Positions 1-6,149 of a stretch of DNA of 14,095 nucleotides are shown here, in pieces. The stretch comes from Desulfobacterales bacterium (lineage in GTDB: Bacteria; Desulfobacterota; Desulfobacteria; Desulfobacterales; UBA11574): contig JAAXQD010000194.1 of the NCBI GenBank assembly GCA_012974475.1, positions 1 to 14,095 of the forward strand, written 5' to 3'. Position 1 is the first letter of the stretch. Each line of letters starts with the position of its first letter. Both the position numbers and the translations under genes were made by a program. The notes under the pieces were generated by a model, which was not told where the DNA came from, searched no databases, and was given only the letters and a program-made list of their open reading frames with translations.

Positions 1-175
1 ATAAGAGACAGGGCGCATAGTAGCATCTTTTGGGCGATGTTACCTTTCCCTGTTTTTTCAGCGCGCTGATGATCTTTGAAACCGCCTTGCTTTCTTCTCC
101 GATCATCTCGGCCACTTCACCGGGCCTCACCGGCTTTCCCGCTTTTTTCATGGCATCCAGCACTTTCTTCTCCAT
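1..175 (-). CDS. Small winged-helix (MarR-like) transcriptional regulator, partial
   Basis: The reading frame runs from an ATG at 175 to the window edge without a stop and gives 58 codons, so the 3' end is cut off. A GGAGG Shine-Dalgarno at 184-188 sits 8 bases before the ATG. The protein begins MEKKVLDAMKKAGKPVRPGE and continues with a helix, a recognition-helix-like stretch (about residues 28-41, rich in S, K, I, L) and a wing ending near SPKRCYYAP. This matches the tiny stand-alone winged-helix proteins of about 60-75 residues known from sulfate reducers and archaea, so only a few residues should be missing. It probably binds DNA, but the target is unknown. It lies upstream of nothing visible here; the next minus-strand gene ends 30 bases before its start, so the two may be cotranscribed. 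Confidence 0.75.
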   Translation of the reverse strand, partial: MEKKVLDAMKKAGKPVRPGEVAEMIGEESKAVSKIISALKKQGKVTSPKRCYYAPCLL

Positions 176-205
176 TTTTTACGCCTCCGAATATATTACA
201 TGGTG

Positions 206-562
206 TTAATGAAGGAGGGTCTTTTTCAACCATTCTTTTATGTTACCTTCAATGGCATAAACGCCTTTGAGGTTGCCGTTGTCTTCGATATAGCGTTTTT
301 TCAATTCTTCCGGCATTTCAATTTGTGCCAGTTCCTTGGCATCTTCGGAATTTCTCTGTACCAGGTAGATTATCGGTGATTCTCCCCAGGTATTTACAAC
401 GAAATAATGCGCTGTATCATCCTTGGACCTGATGACATAATTGCCTCCGGCCCAGTTGTTTCCCCATTCCAGATAAAGCCTAACCGCCTCCTCCGGGGTC
501 ATGTCCCAGTCTATGGCATTTAAAAGGGCCGTGTTTTTTTTTATATCGTCTAATCCCATCAT
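206..562 (-). CDS. DVU0772-like conserved protein of unknown function
   Basis: This is a 118-residue soluble protein without signal peptide or membrane segment. The ATG at 562 is preferred over an upstream ATG at 601 because a GAGGAGA Shine-Dalgarno lies at 569-575, 6 bases away; a second ATG follows directly. Conserved-looking stretches are NTALLNAIDWDMTPEEAVRL (residues 10-29), LEWGNNWAGGNYVIRSKDD and YFVVNTWGESPIIYLVQRNS. I recall this pattern from the family named after Desulfovibrio vulgaris DVU0772, which has no established function; the assignment is from memory. It is followed 30 bases later on the same strand by the small winged-helix gene, and the pairing suggests a two-gene unit. 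Confidence 0.7.
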   Translation of the reverse strand: MMGLDDIKKNTALLNAIDWDMTPEEAVRLYLEWGNNWAGGNYVIRSKDDTAHYFVVNTWGESPIIYLVQRNSEDAKELAQIEMPEELKKRYIEDNGNLKGVYAIEGNIKEWLKKTLLH

Positions 563-905
563 AGAATCTCTCCTCTTTGAAATATGATGCTTAATACTCA
601 AACATATGAAGTTAGCAAGTTACATGCCACGATCTTTTTAGCCGGGGCCAAGCGGTTTCACTCCATGGGGATTATCGATCATTTGTTATTTGAAGATGAA
701 TTTGTTAAGGTGAAATACATCTGTCCGTATGCAGATGATGGATCATCGCCAATGGCAAACCCATAACCGTCGAGGATTAATCCCAAATCGAGTTTCGACT
801 CGATTTCAAGTTCAATCAGAAACGAAGATCGCCCAAAATAGATCGGACTATGATTTTTTTTGTTATAGATAGAACCATCGATTAAAAAGAAGCTTCCATG
901 GTTGT
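563..905. other. Intergenic gap with inverted repeats and a startless minus-strand frame
   Basis: This divergent gap holds no convincing gene. On the minus strand one frame is open from 906 to 682, about 70 codons ending in TGA at 679-681. Its translation has a protein-like composition (for example LILDGYGFAIGDDPSSAYGQ) but no ATG, and a stop precedes it directly, so it may be a gene remnant or chance. The plus strand has a 60-codon frame at 584-766 with no Shine-Dalgarno and no recognisable domain. A weak extended -10 like element (TG, one base, TATAGA) lies at 861-869 and could serve the transporter genes, but no -35 is visible. Confidence 0.4.
785..806. other. Perfect 9-bp inverted repeat with TTCG loop
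   Basis: The arms AAATCGAGT (785-793) and ACTCGATTT (798-806) are exact reverse complements around TTCG, a stable RNA tetraloop, here closed by a T-A pair. No T-run follows on either strand, so it is not a standard terminator. It may be the 5' leader structure of the transporter transcript or part of a repeat. Confidence 0.5.
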
Positions 906-931
906 ATTATGAGACATCTTTGTCTCATAAT
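906..931. promoter_or_regulatory. Perfect inverted repeat over the first permease start (possible operator or RNA hairpin)
   Basis: The arms ATTATGAGACA (906-916) and TGTCTCATAAT (921-931) pair over 11 bp around the 4-base loop TCTT. The repeat contains the first ATG (909) and overlaps the second in-frame ATG (930) of the amino acid permease. As DNA it could be a dimer operator; as RNA it would hide either start. No regulator gene is adjacent, apart from the small winged-helix gene about 730 bases away. Confidence 0.5.
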
Positions 932-1784
932 GAATTTTGAAACACAACCCTACACCCATGCGGAAACGAAACCGTTTATGTCAACAAAATATAGCGCAAA
1001 GCCGTCCGGACAACATTTTTCAATAAGAGACGGTCTTAAATTTCTCGCTGCAGCGGGATTGCTGACGTGGTTTATGTTCATCAGCGCCGGCCGGTTGCAC
1101 TACAACTGGCAATGGTACCGTGTGCCAAAGTATCTTTTCACCATGGTGAACGGTTCATTTATATCAGGACCGCTCCTTGAAGGCGTATGGGTGACCTTGA
1201 GAATTACCGCGGCGAGTCTGGTCCTGTCTTGCATATTCGGCCTGGTGACCGCTCTGTTACGGCTGTCGGAGTCTTTTGCCGCCAAAACTATAGCGCGTCT
1301 TTACATGGAGCTCGTTAGAAACACACCGCTTCTTGTACAGATTTTTTTTATTTATTTCGTTGTTTCCCCGGTTCTGGGGATCGGACGGTTTACTTCAGCG
1401 ATACTTGCCCTGAGCCTTTTCGAAGGGGCATATGCATCGGAGATCTTTCGGGCCGGGATCGTTTCCATCCACAAAGGACAGTGGGAAGCGGCTCACAGTG
1501 TCGGTCTTAATACCCTGAATACATACCGGCATATCATACTGCCCCAGGCCATCCGTCGAATGCTGCCCCCCCTTGCCAGCCAGGCCATATCGCTGATTAA
1601 GGACTCCGCCCTGGTAAGCACCATCGCAATTTATGATCTGACCATGCAGGGGCAAAGGATTATTGCGGAAACATACATGGTTTTTGAACTATGGTTTACC
1701 ATCGCCATCATCTATTTATTTATGACAGCAGCATTATCTGTTGGGATAAATATTATGGAAAAGCGCTTGACCATTGAAATGTAA
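909..1784 (+). CDS. Amino acid ABC transporter permease (HisM/GlnP type), first copy
   Basis: Inner-membrane subunit of a polar amino acid importer. After an N-terminal tail there is a hydrophobic segment at about residues 42-60, then the core that starts near GVWVTLRITAASLVLSCIFG (92-111). The EAA loop that docks the ATPase is EAAHSVGLNTLNTYRHIILP (193-212). Further family marks are LVRNTPLLVQIFFIYF and LIKDSALVSTIAIYDL. The 291-residue length is long for the family (usually 220-250) because of the N-terminal segment, which the second permease shares. The start is uncertain: ATGs at 909 and 930 lie in an inverted repeat, another is at 978, and none has a good Shine-Dalgarno. The binding protein follows after 130 bases. 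The substrate cannot be told from sequence. Confidence 0.9.
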   Translation: MRHLCLIMNFETQPYTHAETKPFMSTKYSAKPSGQHFSIRDGLKFLAAAGLLTWFMFISAGRLHYNWQWYRVPKYLFTMVNGSFISGPLLEGVWVTLRITAASLVLSCIFGLVTALLRLSESFAAKTIARLYMELVRNTPLLVQIFFIYFVVSPVLGIGRFTSAILALSLFEGAYASEIFRAGIVSIHKGQWEAAHSVGLNTLNTYRHIILPQAIRRMLPPLASQAISLIKDSALVSTIAIYDLTMQGQRIIAETYMVFELWFTIAIIYLFMTAALSVGINIMEKRLTIEM

Positions 1785-1914
1785 GACCCCATTCCGGACG
1801 AGCCTCTGTTGCAAGATGTATTGTCGACACGCGGGCCGGGGTGGAGCCAATAAGTTTTGCCACAAAAGAAACTGAATTTATTCCTTAAAAAGGATTGCAG
1901 AAAGGAGAATAAAA

Positions 1915-2751
1915 ATGAAAATCGATTCATCATTTCTAAAAACTCTGGTGGCAATCACAGTCATAATGGTCATAACTGCATGCGGTAATGATTCGACCGG
2001 TACCAACCAAAGAGAAGCACAGGAAAGTACCATTGAACAGATTCAAAAGCGCGGCGTTCTCCGTGTGGGTATGTCTACGTTTGTGCCATGGGCAATGAAA
2101 GACAAAACCGGAGAACTCATCGGTTTTGAGATCGATGTTGCAAAGCGGCTGGCCAAGGATGCCGGTGTCGAAGTCGAGTTTTTTCCCACCAAATGGTCCG
2201 GGATCATTCCAGCGCTGATAACCGGAAAATTCGATGTAATTATCGGGGGTATGGGAATAATCCCGAGCAGAAATCTGAAGGTCAACTTCAGTATTCCATA
2301 CGACTATACAGGGATGTCCATCGTTGCGCATAAAAAGCTTGCCGCCGGCTTTAGCCGGACGGAAGATTTTAACGGTTCCCATGTCGTTGTTGCCGCCAGG
2401 CTGGGTTCAACTGCTGTAACAGCTGCCAAGAAATATATGCCGAAAGCTCAGCTGCGGCTGTTTGACGATGAATCCCAGGCATATCAAGAACTTGTCAACG
2501 GAAATGCCCATGCCGTTGTGGGATCTGCGCCGACCCCTGAATTCCAGGCCATCAAATACCCGGAAAAGCTTTTTCTTCCTCTGGATAAAACGTTCACCCT
2601 TGAGCCCATAGGATTCGCCGTTCGAAAAGGTGATTTTGACACCTTGAATTATTTCAACAATTGGATCCGTTATGTGGAGTCCGAAGGATGGTTCAAAGAC
2701 CGGAAAAATTACTGGTTCCGGACAAAAGACTGGGAGAAAATGATCAAATAG
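1915..2751 (+). CDS. Amino acid ABC transporter substrate-binding lipoprotein
   Basis: A 278-residue binding protein of the SBP_bac_3 family (type 2 periplasmic fold). It captures the substrate in the periplasm and passes it to the permease pair. An AGGAG Shine-Dalgarno stands before the ATG at 1915. The N-terminus is a lipoprotein signal with the lipobox ITAC, Cys23 being the lipid-modified residue, and Gly at +2 is compatible with outer-membrane sorting or release. The domain starts near RGVLRVGMSTFVPWA (46-60) and carries the family signature GFEIDVAKRLA (70-80), then PSRNLKVNFSIPYDYTG (117-133). It lies between two permease genes, which fits a complete import system except for the ATPase. 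Polar amino acids are the usual ligands of the family. Confidence 0.93.
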   Translation: MKIDSSFLKTLVAITVIMVITACGNDSTGTNQREAQESTIEQIQKRGVLRVGMSTFVPWAMKDKTGELIGFEIDVAKRLAKDAGVEVEFFPTKWSGIIPALITGKFDVIIGGMGIIPSRNLKVNFSIPYDYTGMSIVAHKKLAAGFSRTEDFNGSHVVVAARLGSTAVTAAKKYMPKAQLRLFDDESQAYQELVNGNAHAVVGSAPTPEFQAIKYPEKLFLPLDKTFTLEPIGFAVRKGDFDTLNYFNNWIRYVESEGWFKDRKNYWFRTKDWEKMIK

Positions 2752-2753
2752 GG

Positions 2754-2774
2754 AAACCTGCATCGGGTTTTTTT
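2754..2774 (+). terminator. Weak terminator-like hairpin after the binding protein gene
   Basis: AAACC (2754-2758) can pair with GGTTT (2766-2770), and the sequence runs into seven T at 2768-2774, two bases after the stop codon. The stem is only 5 bp, so at most partial termination is expected. This would fit more binding protein than permease 2 being made. Confidence 0.25.
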
Positions 2775-2863
2775 GGATGGAATTGGAATAATGGAATGGT
2801 TGAGCTGCAAAAGCGAGCGAATATTAAAAAGGATAAAATTCCTTACCGTGGAAGATTTCCTGT

Positions 2864-2899
2864 AACTCCCGTCTCAAGGACGGGAGCCCCAGGGAGTTT
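2864..2899 (+). promoter_or_regulatory. Two competing stem-loops before the second permease
   Basis: CTCCCGTC (2866-2873) pairs exactly with GACGGGAG (2879-2886) around TCAAG. The same left arm, read as AACTCCC (2864-2870), can instead pair with GGGAGTT (2892-2898). The two folds exclude each other and end 30 bases before the TTG start. They could stabilise the upstream mRNA or tune permease 2 expression. Confidence 0.45.
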
Positions 2900-2929
2900 C
2901 AATAACCGAGTGTCGGAGCATAGATCCCT

Positions 2930-3805
2930 TTGAGAGCCCTGAAAACTAAAATTACCCGTCTGGACATGCTGATGTTTTTTATTCTGGCTGCATTCTGTGT
3001 CTGGATTGCGTATCGAATAAATTTCAAAGTTCATTACAATTGGAACTGGGGTGTGATGCCCCAGTATCTTTATAGATTTGATGCGGAAGAGGGCCGGTGG
3101 GTGGCGGGCCTGATTGTCCAGGGTGTGTTTATTACGCTGCGGCTCGGTATATATTCCATCGTCGTTGCCATGGTCATCGGAACGGTGATGGGCCTTTTCC
3201 GTACCAGCCGAAGCCCTTTCAGACGGATGGTCGGCTGGAGTTATGTTGAAATTATTCGCAATATACCTATCCTGGTCTGGATATTCATTTTTTATTTTTT
3301 TATCAGTGATCAGTTTATACCGATCATCGATCTGGCAGGATCAAAATCCTCATTCACAAGAGATTTGGTCTCTTTTTTATTTATTTCCCCTGCACGATTT
3401 CCGGCATTTTTGTCCGGCCTGATGGCGCTGGGTATTTATGAAGGAGCCTATATTACAGAAATCGTCAGAGCCGGCATCCAATCCATCGATAGAGGACAAT
3501 GGGAAGCCGCTTCAGCTTTAGGATTCTCAAGATATGAGCAGCTTCGACACATTATTTTCCCCCAGGCGGCAAAAAACGTGCTCCCGCCATTGGCCGGGCA
3601 GTTTATCTCCACCATAAAGGATTCTTCCATCGTCTCCGTTATTTCCATACAGGAGCTCACATTTCAGGGCATGGAGCTGATGTCGGCGACGTTTTTAACC
3701 TTTGAAGTCTGGATAACGGTGATGCTTTTATACCTGGTGATTTGTCTTGTCTGTTCTCTTGCAGCAGAACGCCTTGAGATCCACATGAAAAGGGGTGTGG
3801 TCTAA
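2930..3805 (+). CDS. Amino acid ABC transporter permease (HisM/GlnP type), second copy
   Basis: Partner membrane subunit of the first permease, 291 residues, with the same layout: an N-terminal membrane segment (about 13-30), an aromatic stretch VHYNWNWGVMPQYLYRF, then the transport core. The EAA loop is EAASALGFSRYEQLRHIIFP (192-211). A loop of about 30 residues (126-158) is longer than in the first permease and probably faces the periplasm. The start is taken as TTG at 2930, because a TAG lies three codons upstream and the first ATG (2966) would start directly at the membrane segment. GGAG at 2914-2917 is a distant Shine-Dalgarno. The two permeases probably form a heterodimer. No ATPase gene follows; the next gene is an unrelated prenyltransferase. 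Confidence 0.9.
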   Translation: MRALKTKITRLDMLMFFILAAFCVWIAYRINFKVHYNWNWGVMPQYLYRFDAEEGRWVAGLIVQGVFITLRLGIYSIVVAMVIGTVMGLFRTSRSPFRRMVGWSYVEIIRNIPILVWIFIFYFFISDQFIPIIDLAGSKSSFTRDLVSFLFISPARFPAFLSGLMALGIYEGAYITEIVRAGIQSIDRGQWEAASALGFSRYEQLRHIIFPQAAKNVLPPLAGQFISTIKDSSIVSVISIQELTFQGMELMSATFLTFEVWITVMLLYLVICLVCSLAAERLEIHMKRGVV

Positions 3806-4007
3806 CGCGTGCTAAAGCCCTTCAAACAGCCAGTCGGTTTCCAAGAGAAACACGCCGTCGCTTCGCTGTACCGAAATCAAATGCGTTCACCCTGGAAGTG
3901 TCTCTGCGGTGCCTTGACGAAAATAGGGTTCCGTGATAATGAGTAGCGGCTTTGACAGCATCTTAACCCCTTGAATACTTGCGATTACTCTAACTTGGAA
4001 TGCGTAG

Positions 4008-4946
4008 ATGGCACAGCCAGCCGATTCATATAAAGGTCTATCCCGGTTAAAACTTTTTTTGGCGCTCTCCAGAACACCCCATGGATTACTGGACATGGCC
4101 ACCCCTGCGCTGGGTGCATTGCTGTGGCTTGGCCGGTTTCCCTCTTTTGAGGTGATTATTCTGGGCCTTATGACGACATTCGCCGGTTATACGGCGGTGT
4201 ATGCCCTTAACGATGTCGTCGATTATCGCGTTGACAAAGAAAAAATAAGACTTTGCGGGAACCTTGGCACCGGATGTGACCTGGATGCCGTGATGATCCG
4301 GCATCCCATGGCCCAGGGATATTTGAGTTTTAAAGAAGGGGTGCTCTGGACCGCGGCCTGGTCGATGGTGGCGATATTGGGGGCGTACCATTTAAACCCC
4401 GTCTGCATTGTGATTTTTTTCATCGGATGTGCCTTGGAGACGGTTTACTGCTTACTCCTCAAAGTCAGCCATCTGCGAACCCTGGTCAGCGGGGGCGTTA
4501 AAACGGCGGGGGCGATTGCCGGCGTATTTGCCGTGGATCCGAATCCTTCACCTTTGTTCGTGTCGATGCTGTTTTTCTGGTTGTTCTCATGGGAGATTGG
4601 GGGCCAGAACGTTCCCAATGACTGGGCCGACATCGAAGAAGACCGGCGTCTTTATGTCCAAACCATTCCGGTTCGCCTGGGTCCTGACCGGGCCAATGCC
4701 GTTATTTTTGGGTCTCTACTTATTACGTTAATGCTGTCTATGGTCGTTTTCTACGTTTCTCCGATCCCTTTTGAATTTCCCTTTGCGGTGGCTTTTATGG
4801 CAACAGGGCTCTGCTTCTTGATACTGCCCGCCGCAATTCTTTATACAACCAAAGCAGCCCGGTATGCCATGGCCCTTTTCAACATGGCCAGCTATTACCC
4901 GCTGGCGCTGTTTGTGATTGTGGTTAGCAAACTATCGGTGGGATGA
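4008..4946 (+). CDS. UbiA-family membrane prenyltransferase
   Basis: Integral membrane enzyme of 312 residues that transfers a polyprenyl group from its diphosphate to an acceptor. Both Asp-rich metal and diphosphate motifs are present: NDVVDYRVD (68-76) and NDWADIEED (204-212). Hydrophobic segments lie at about 31-66, 111-150, 183-197, 232-252 and 258-310. The usual RPLASG motif after the first Asp box appears as HPMAQG (99-104), preceded by an insert with two Cys (83 and 90). The acceptor cannot be inferred: ubiquinone, menaquinone, heme O and lipid-type enzymes all belong here, and no quinone pathway gene is adjacent. The start has only a weak GGA upstream. It is 202 bases from the transporter and likely a separate unit. 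Confidence 0.88.
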   Translation: MAQPADSYKGLSRLKLFLALSRTPHGLLDMATPALGALLWLGRFPSFEVIILGLMTTFAGYTAVYALNDVVDYRVDKEKIRLCGNLGTGCDLDAVMIRHPMAQGYLSFKEGVLWTAAWSMVAILGAYHLNPVCIVIFFIGCALETVYCLLLKVSHLRTLVSGGVKTAGAIAGVFAVDPNPSPLFVSMLFFWLFSWEIGGQNVPNDWADIEEDRRLYVQTIPVRLGPDRANAVIFGSLLITLMLSMVVFYVSPIPFEFPFAVAFMATGLCFLILPAAILYTTKAARYAMALFNMASYYPLALFVIVVSKLSVG

Positions 4947-5336
4947 GCTTATTGGTAGCTTAGTCCTTTGATTCACAAGCTCGGTGATGAGCCTATTCAC
5001 TCGGGACTTGGTGCTGAGTGAATAGATATATTTATTAGACTCTAAAGAATATATCACAGAATCTGTGGATCGAAGCGCTTAATTTATAGTTCCGTATGAT
5101 TGCAGTTTCCTGCAGCCCCGAATAAATAGGATCTTCGCCATGCTACGACAAGCTGCAGAGAACCTACGAATGGAAGGAATTGTCGTTGGACAAAGATGAT
5201 TTCGCAACGGTCAAAGTTGAGATTTCCTTGACTTGACTAAGGGCGTTGTATGATATCTGTAAAAAGATAGAGTTTGGCAGTGCCAAGTAACATGAAAAAT
5301 CCAAGCCTCCATATTTTTCCGGATTTCCATTACATA
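4947..5336. other. Gene-free stretch after the prenyltransferase
   Basis: No reading frame here is convincing. It starts with an imperfect direct repeat: TCGGTGGGATGAGCTTATT (4935-4953, over the prenyltransferase stop) recurs as TCGGTGATGAGCCTATT (4981-4997). The stacked inverted repeats follow. The minus-strand frame at 5164-5421 overlaps a signal-peptide frame and has no recognisable domain. The region borders clearly decayed genes, so it may be former coding sequence. Confidence 0.4.
4993..5067. other. Three tandem perfect inverted repeats downstream of the prenyltransferase
   Basis: CTATTCACTC (4993-5002) pairs with GAGTGAATAG (5016-5025). The next stem, GATATATT (5025-5032) with AATATATC (5048-5055), begins on the same base. 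CACAGA (5055-5060) and TCTGTG (5062-5067) then follow. A fourth small stem, TGCAG with CTGCA, is at 5101-5114. No T-run follows the first stem, so ordinary intrinsic termination is not supported, though 3'-end structure is plausible. Confidence 0.5.
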
Positions 5337-5429
5337 TCACCACTCGTCTCGTTTCGCCCATGCGGGATGAGATATGAAGACAACTATTACTGCAAAGCCG
5401 AAGGCCAACATCATCAAACACAAATTCAT
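5337..5429 (-). pseudogene. Truncated secreted protein: signal peptide followed by a stop
   Basis: This frame gives 30 residues: a hydrophobic run with a clear type I signal-peptidase site (HPAWA, then KRDEW) and a TGA directly after. It looks like a signal peptide whose mature protein is lost. The Shine-Dalgarno AGGAG (5431-5435) is one base from the ATG but 7 bases from the TTG at codon 3, which would be a better start. The downstream frames hold no matching continuation that I recognise. It could also be a genuine tiny secreted peptide, but the setting among broken genes favours a remnant. Confidence 0.4.
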
Positions 5430-5462
5430 TCTCCTTTCTTCATCTTGAAGGTTCTGACCATA

Positions 5463-5481
5463 CCGCGTGCCTGTCACGCGG
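5463..5481. other. GC-rich 7-bp inverted repeat
   Basis: CCGCGTG (5463-5469) and CACGCGG (5475-5481) are exact reverse complements around CCTGT. On the plus strand ATCTTT follows, too short for a confident terminator. It lies between the HMA-like remnant and the signal-peptide remnant on the minus strand. Confidence 0.35.
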
Positions 5482-5539
5482 ATCTTTAAAAAAGGTGCGC
5501 TTCACCAATAAATAAACCATCAACCAAAATGCCGAGCAC

Positions 5540-5719
5540 CTATTGTGCTTGCGAAACTCCGATATAAGTGCCGGCCTGTTTCAATGTGGAGATCATCTGC
5601 TCGGGAGAAATCAGGCTGGGATCAAAGGTTACCGTATTGATCTCACGAAATCCTAGAAAGCCTTTAGACACTTTGAGAACCCCTGGCAGCCCTTCCAGAG
5701 CTGCTTTGCCGACATCGTA
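5540..5719 (-). pseudogene. HMA-like (ferredoxin-fold) domain protein, N-terminus missing
   Basis: The frame from 5719 to the TAG at 5540-5542 gives 59 codons beginning YDVGKAALEGLPGVLKVSKG and including REINTVTFDPSLISPEQM and TLKQAGTYIGV. The order helix, strand with VLKV, strand with NTVTFDP, helix, AGTYIG fits the second part of a heavy-metal-associated type fold, where xVxFDP is typical. There is no start codon, and a TGA closes the frame three codons upstream. The N-terminal strand and any CxxC metal motif are absent. The preceding DNA encodes the start of a response regulator in another frame, so the gene has probably lost its 5' part by deletion. Confidence 0.55.
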
Positions 5720-5796
5720 TGCCCTTCACCGGACAGTTCTTCTTTGCATAGATTCTTTCCCCACGCCTGGTCATCTATGATAAGTATTTTTGCCAT
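5653..5796 (-). pseudogene. Response regulator receiver domain, N-terminal fragment only
   Basis: From the ATG at 5796 (AGAAAGG 4 bases upstream) the frame reads MAKILIIDDQAWGKNLCKEE, the first strand and helix of a CheY-like receiver with the paired Asp8-Asp9 that bind metal. After about residue 30 the sequence no longer resembles a receiver; a run overlapping the HMA-like frame follows and a TAG ends it at residue 47. The phosphorylated Asp, the later Thr/Ser and the Lys are all missing; intact receivers have about 120 residues. The change of homology at about 5705-5719 marks a deletion junction. It cannot act as a response regulator. Confidence 0.6.
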
Positions 5797-5867
5797 TTTA
5801 CCTTTCTCATCTCGCCCCAGTGAAATAATCCCGAATTATCGGAAAATTCACCGAGCAGGATTTGTTT

Positions 5868-6095
5868 TTACTCGACAATCTCAAGTATTGTGCGTTTTTT
5901 TGTTTTTGCAGAAGATGCATTTAAAATAGTCCGGATTGCTTGGGCAGTCCGGCCCTTTTTGCCGATAATTTTTCCCAAATCCTCTTTGGCAACCTTCAAT
6001 TCGAGCACAGTAGCCTGGTTCCCTACGACCTCCACAATCGCTACTTCATCCGGATTGTCGACCAGTGCTGTAGCAATGTTTTTTCCTGCTTTCAG
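5868..6095 (-). CDS. khpA: KH-domain RNA-binding protein (KhpA type), start anomalous
   Basis: The body is an almost complete KhpA/YlqC-like single KH domain, a small cytoplasmic protein known to bind RNA. With Leu/Met at 6095 as residue 1 it has 75 residues, the family's normal size. The core is VLELKVAKEDLGKIIGKKGR (30-49), the GxxG loop being GKKG (45-48), then TAQAIRTIL. Upstream in this frame there is only a TGA and no ATG, GTG or TTG. A CTG at 6093-6095 lies 8 bases after AGAGG (6104-6108) and gives MKAGKNIATALVDNP. The ATG at 6100-6102 is out of frame; removing one T after it would restore a 77-residue protein. So this is a CTG-started gene, a recent frameshift, or a sequencing error. 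Confidence 0.65.
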   Translation of the reverse strand: MKAGKNIATALVDNPDEVAIVEVVGNQATVLELKVAKEDLGKIIGKKGRTAQAIRTILNASSAKTKKRTILEIVE

Positions 6096-6149
6096 GTAAC
6101 ATTCCTCTTTTCAGTGTACCTCGTAATAATTTGATCCTGATTAACCGGG

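Noticed and set aside
584..766. Plus-strand frame of 60 codons
   Set aside because: No Shine-Dalgarno and no recognisable domain; it overlaps the antisense start region of the minus-strand gene.
1936..2382. Minus-strand frame of 148 codons
   Set aside because: Lies fully antisense to the well-supported binding protein gene and has low-complexity, unlikely composition.
3887..4102. Minus-strand frame of 71 codons before the prenyltransferase
   Set aside because: Overlaps the prenyltransferase start and shows no domain or Shine-Dalgarno.
5164..5421. Minus-strand frame of 85 codons starting with GTG
   Set aside because: Overlaps a clearer signal-peptide frame; sequence is Ser- and Asn-rich without recognisable fold. 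A link to the truncated secreted protein cannot be excluded.
5890..6134. Plus-strand frames opposite the KH protein
   Set aside because: Shadows of the minus-strand KH-domain coding sequence.
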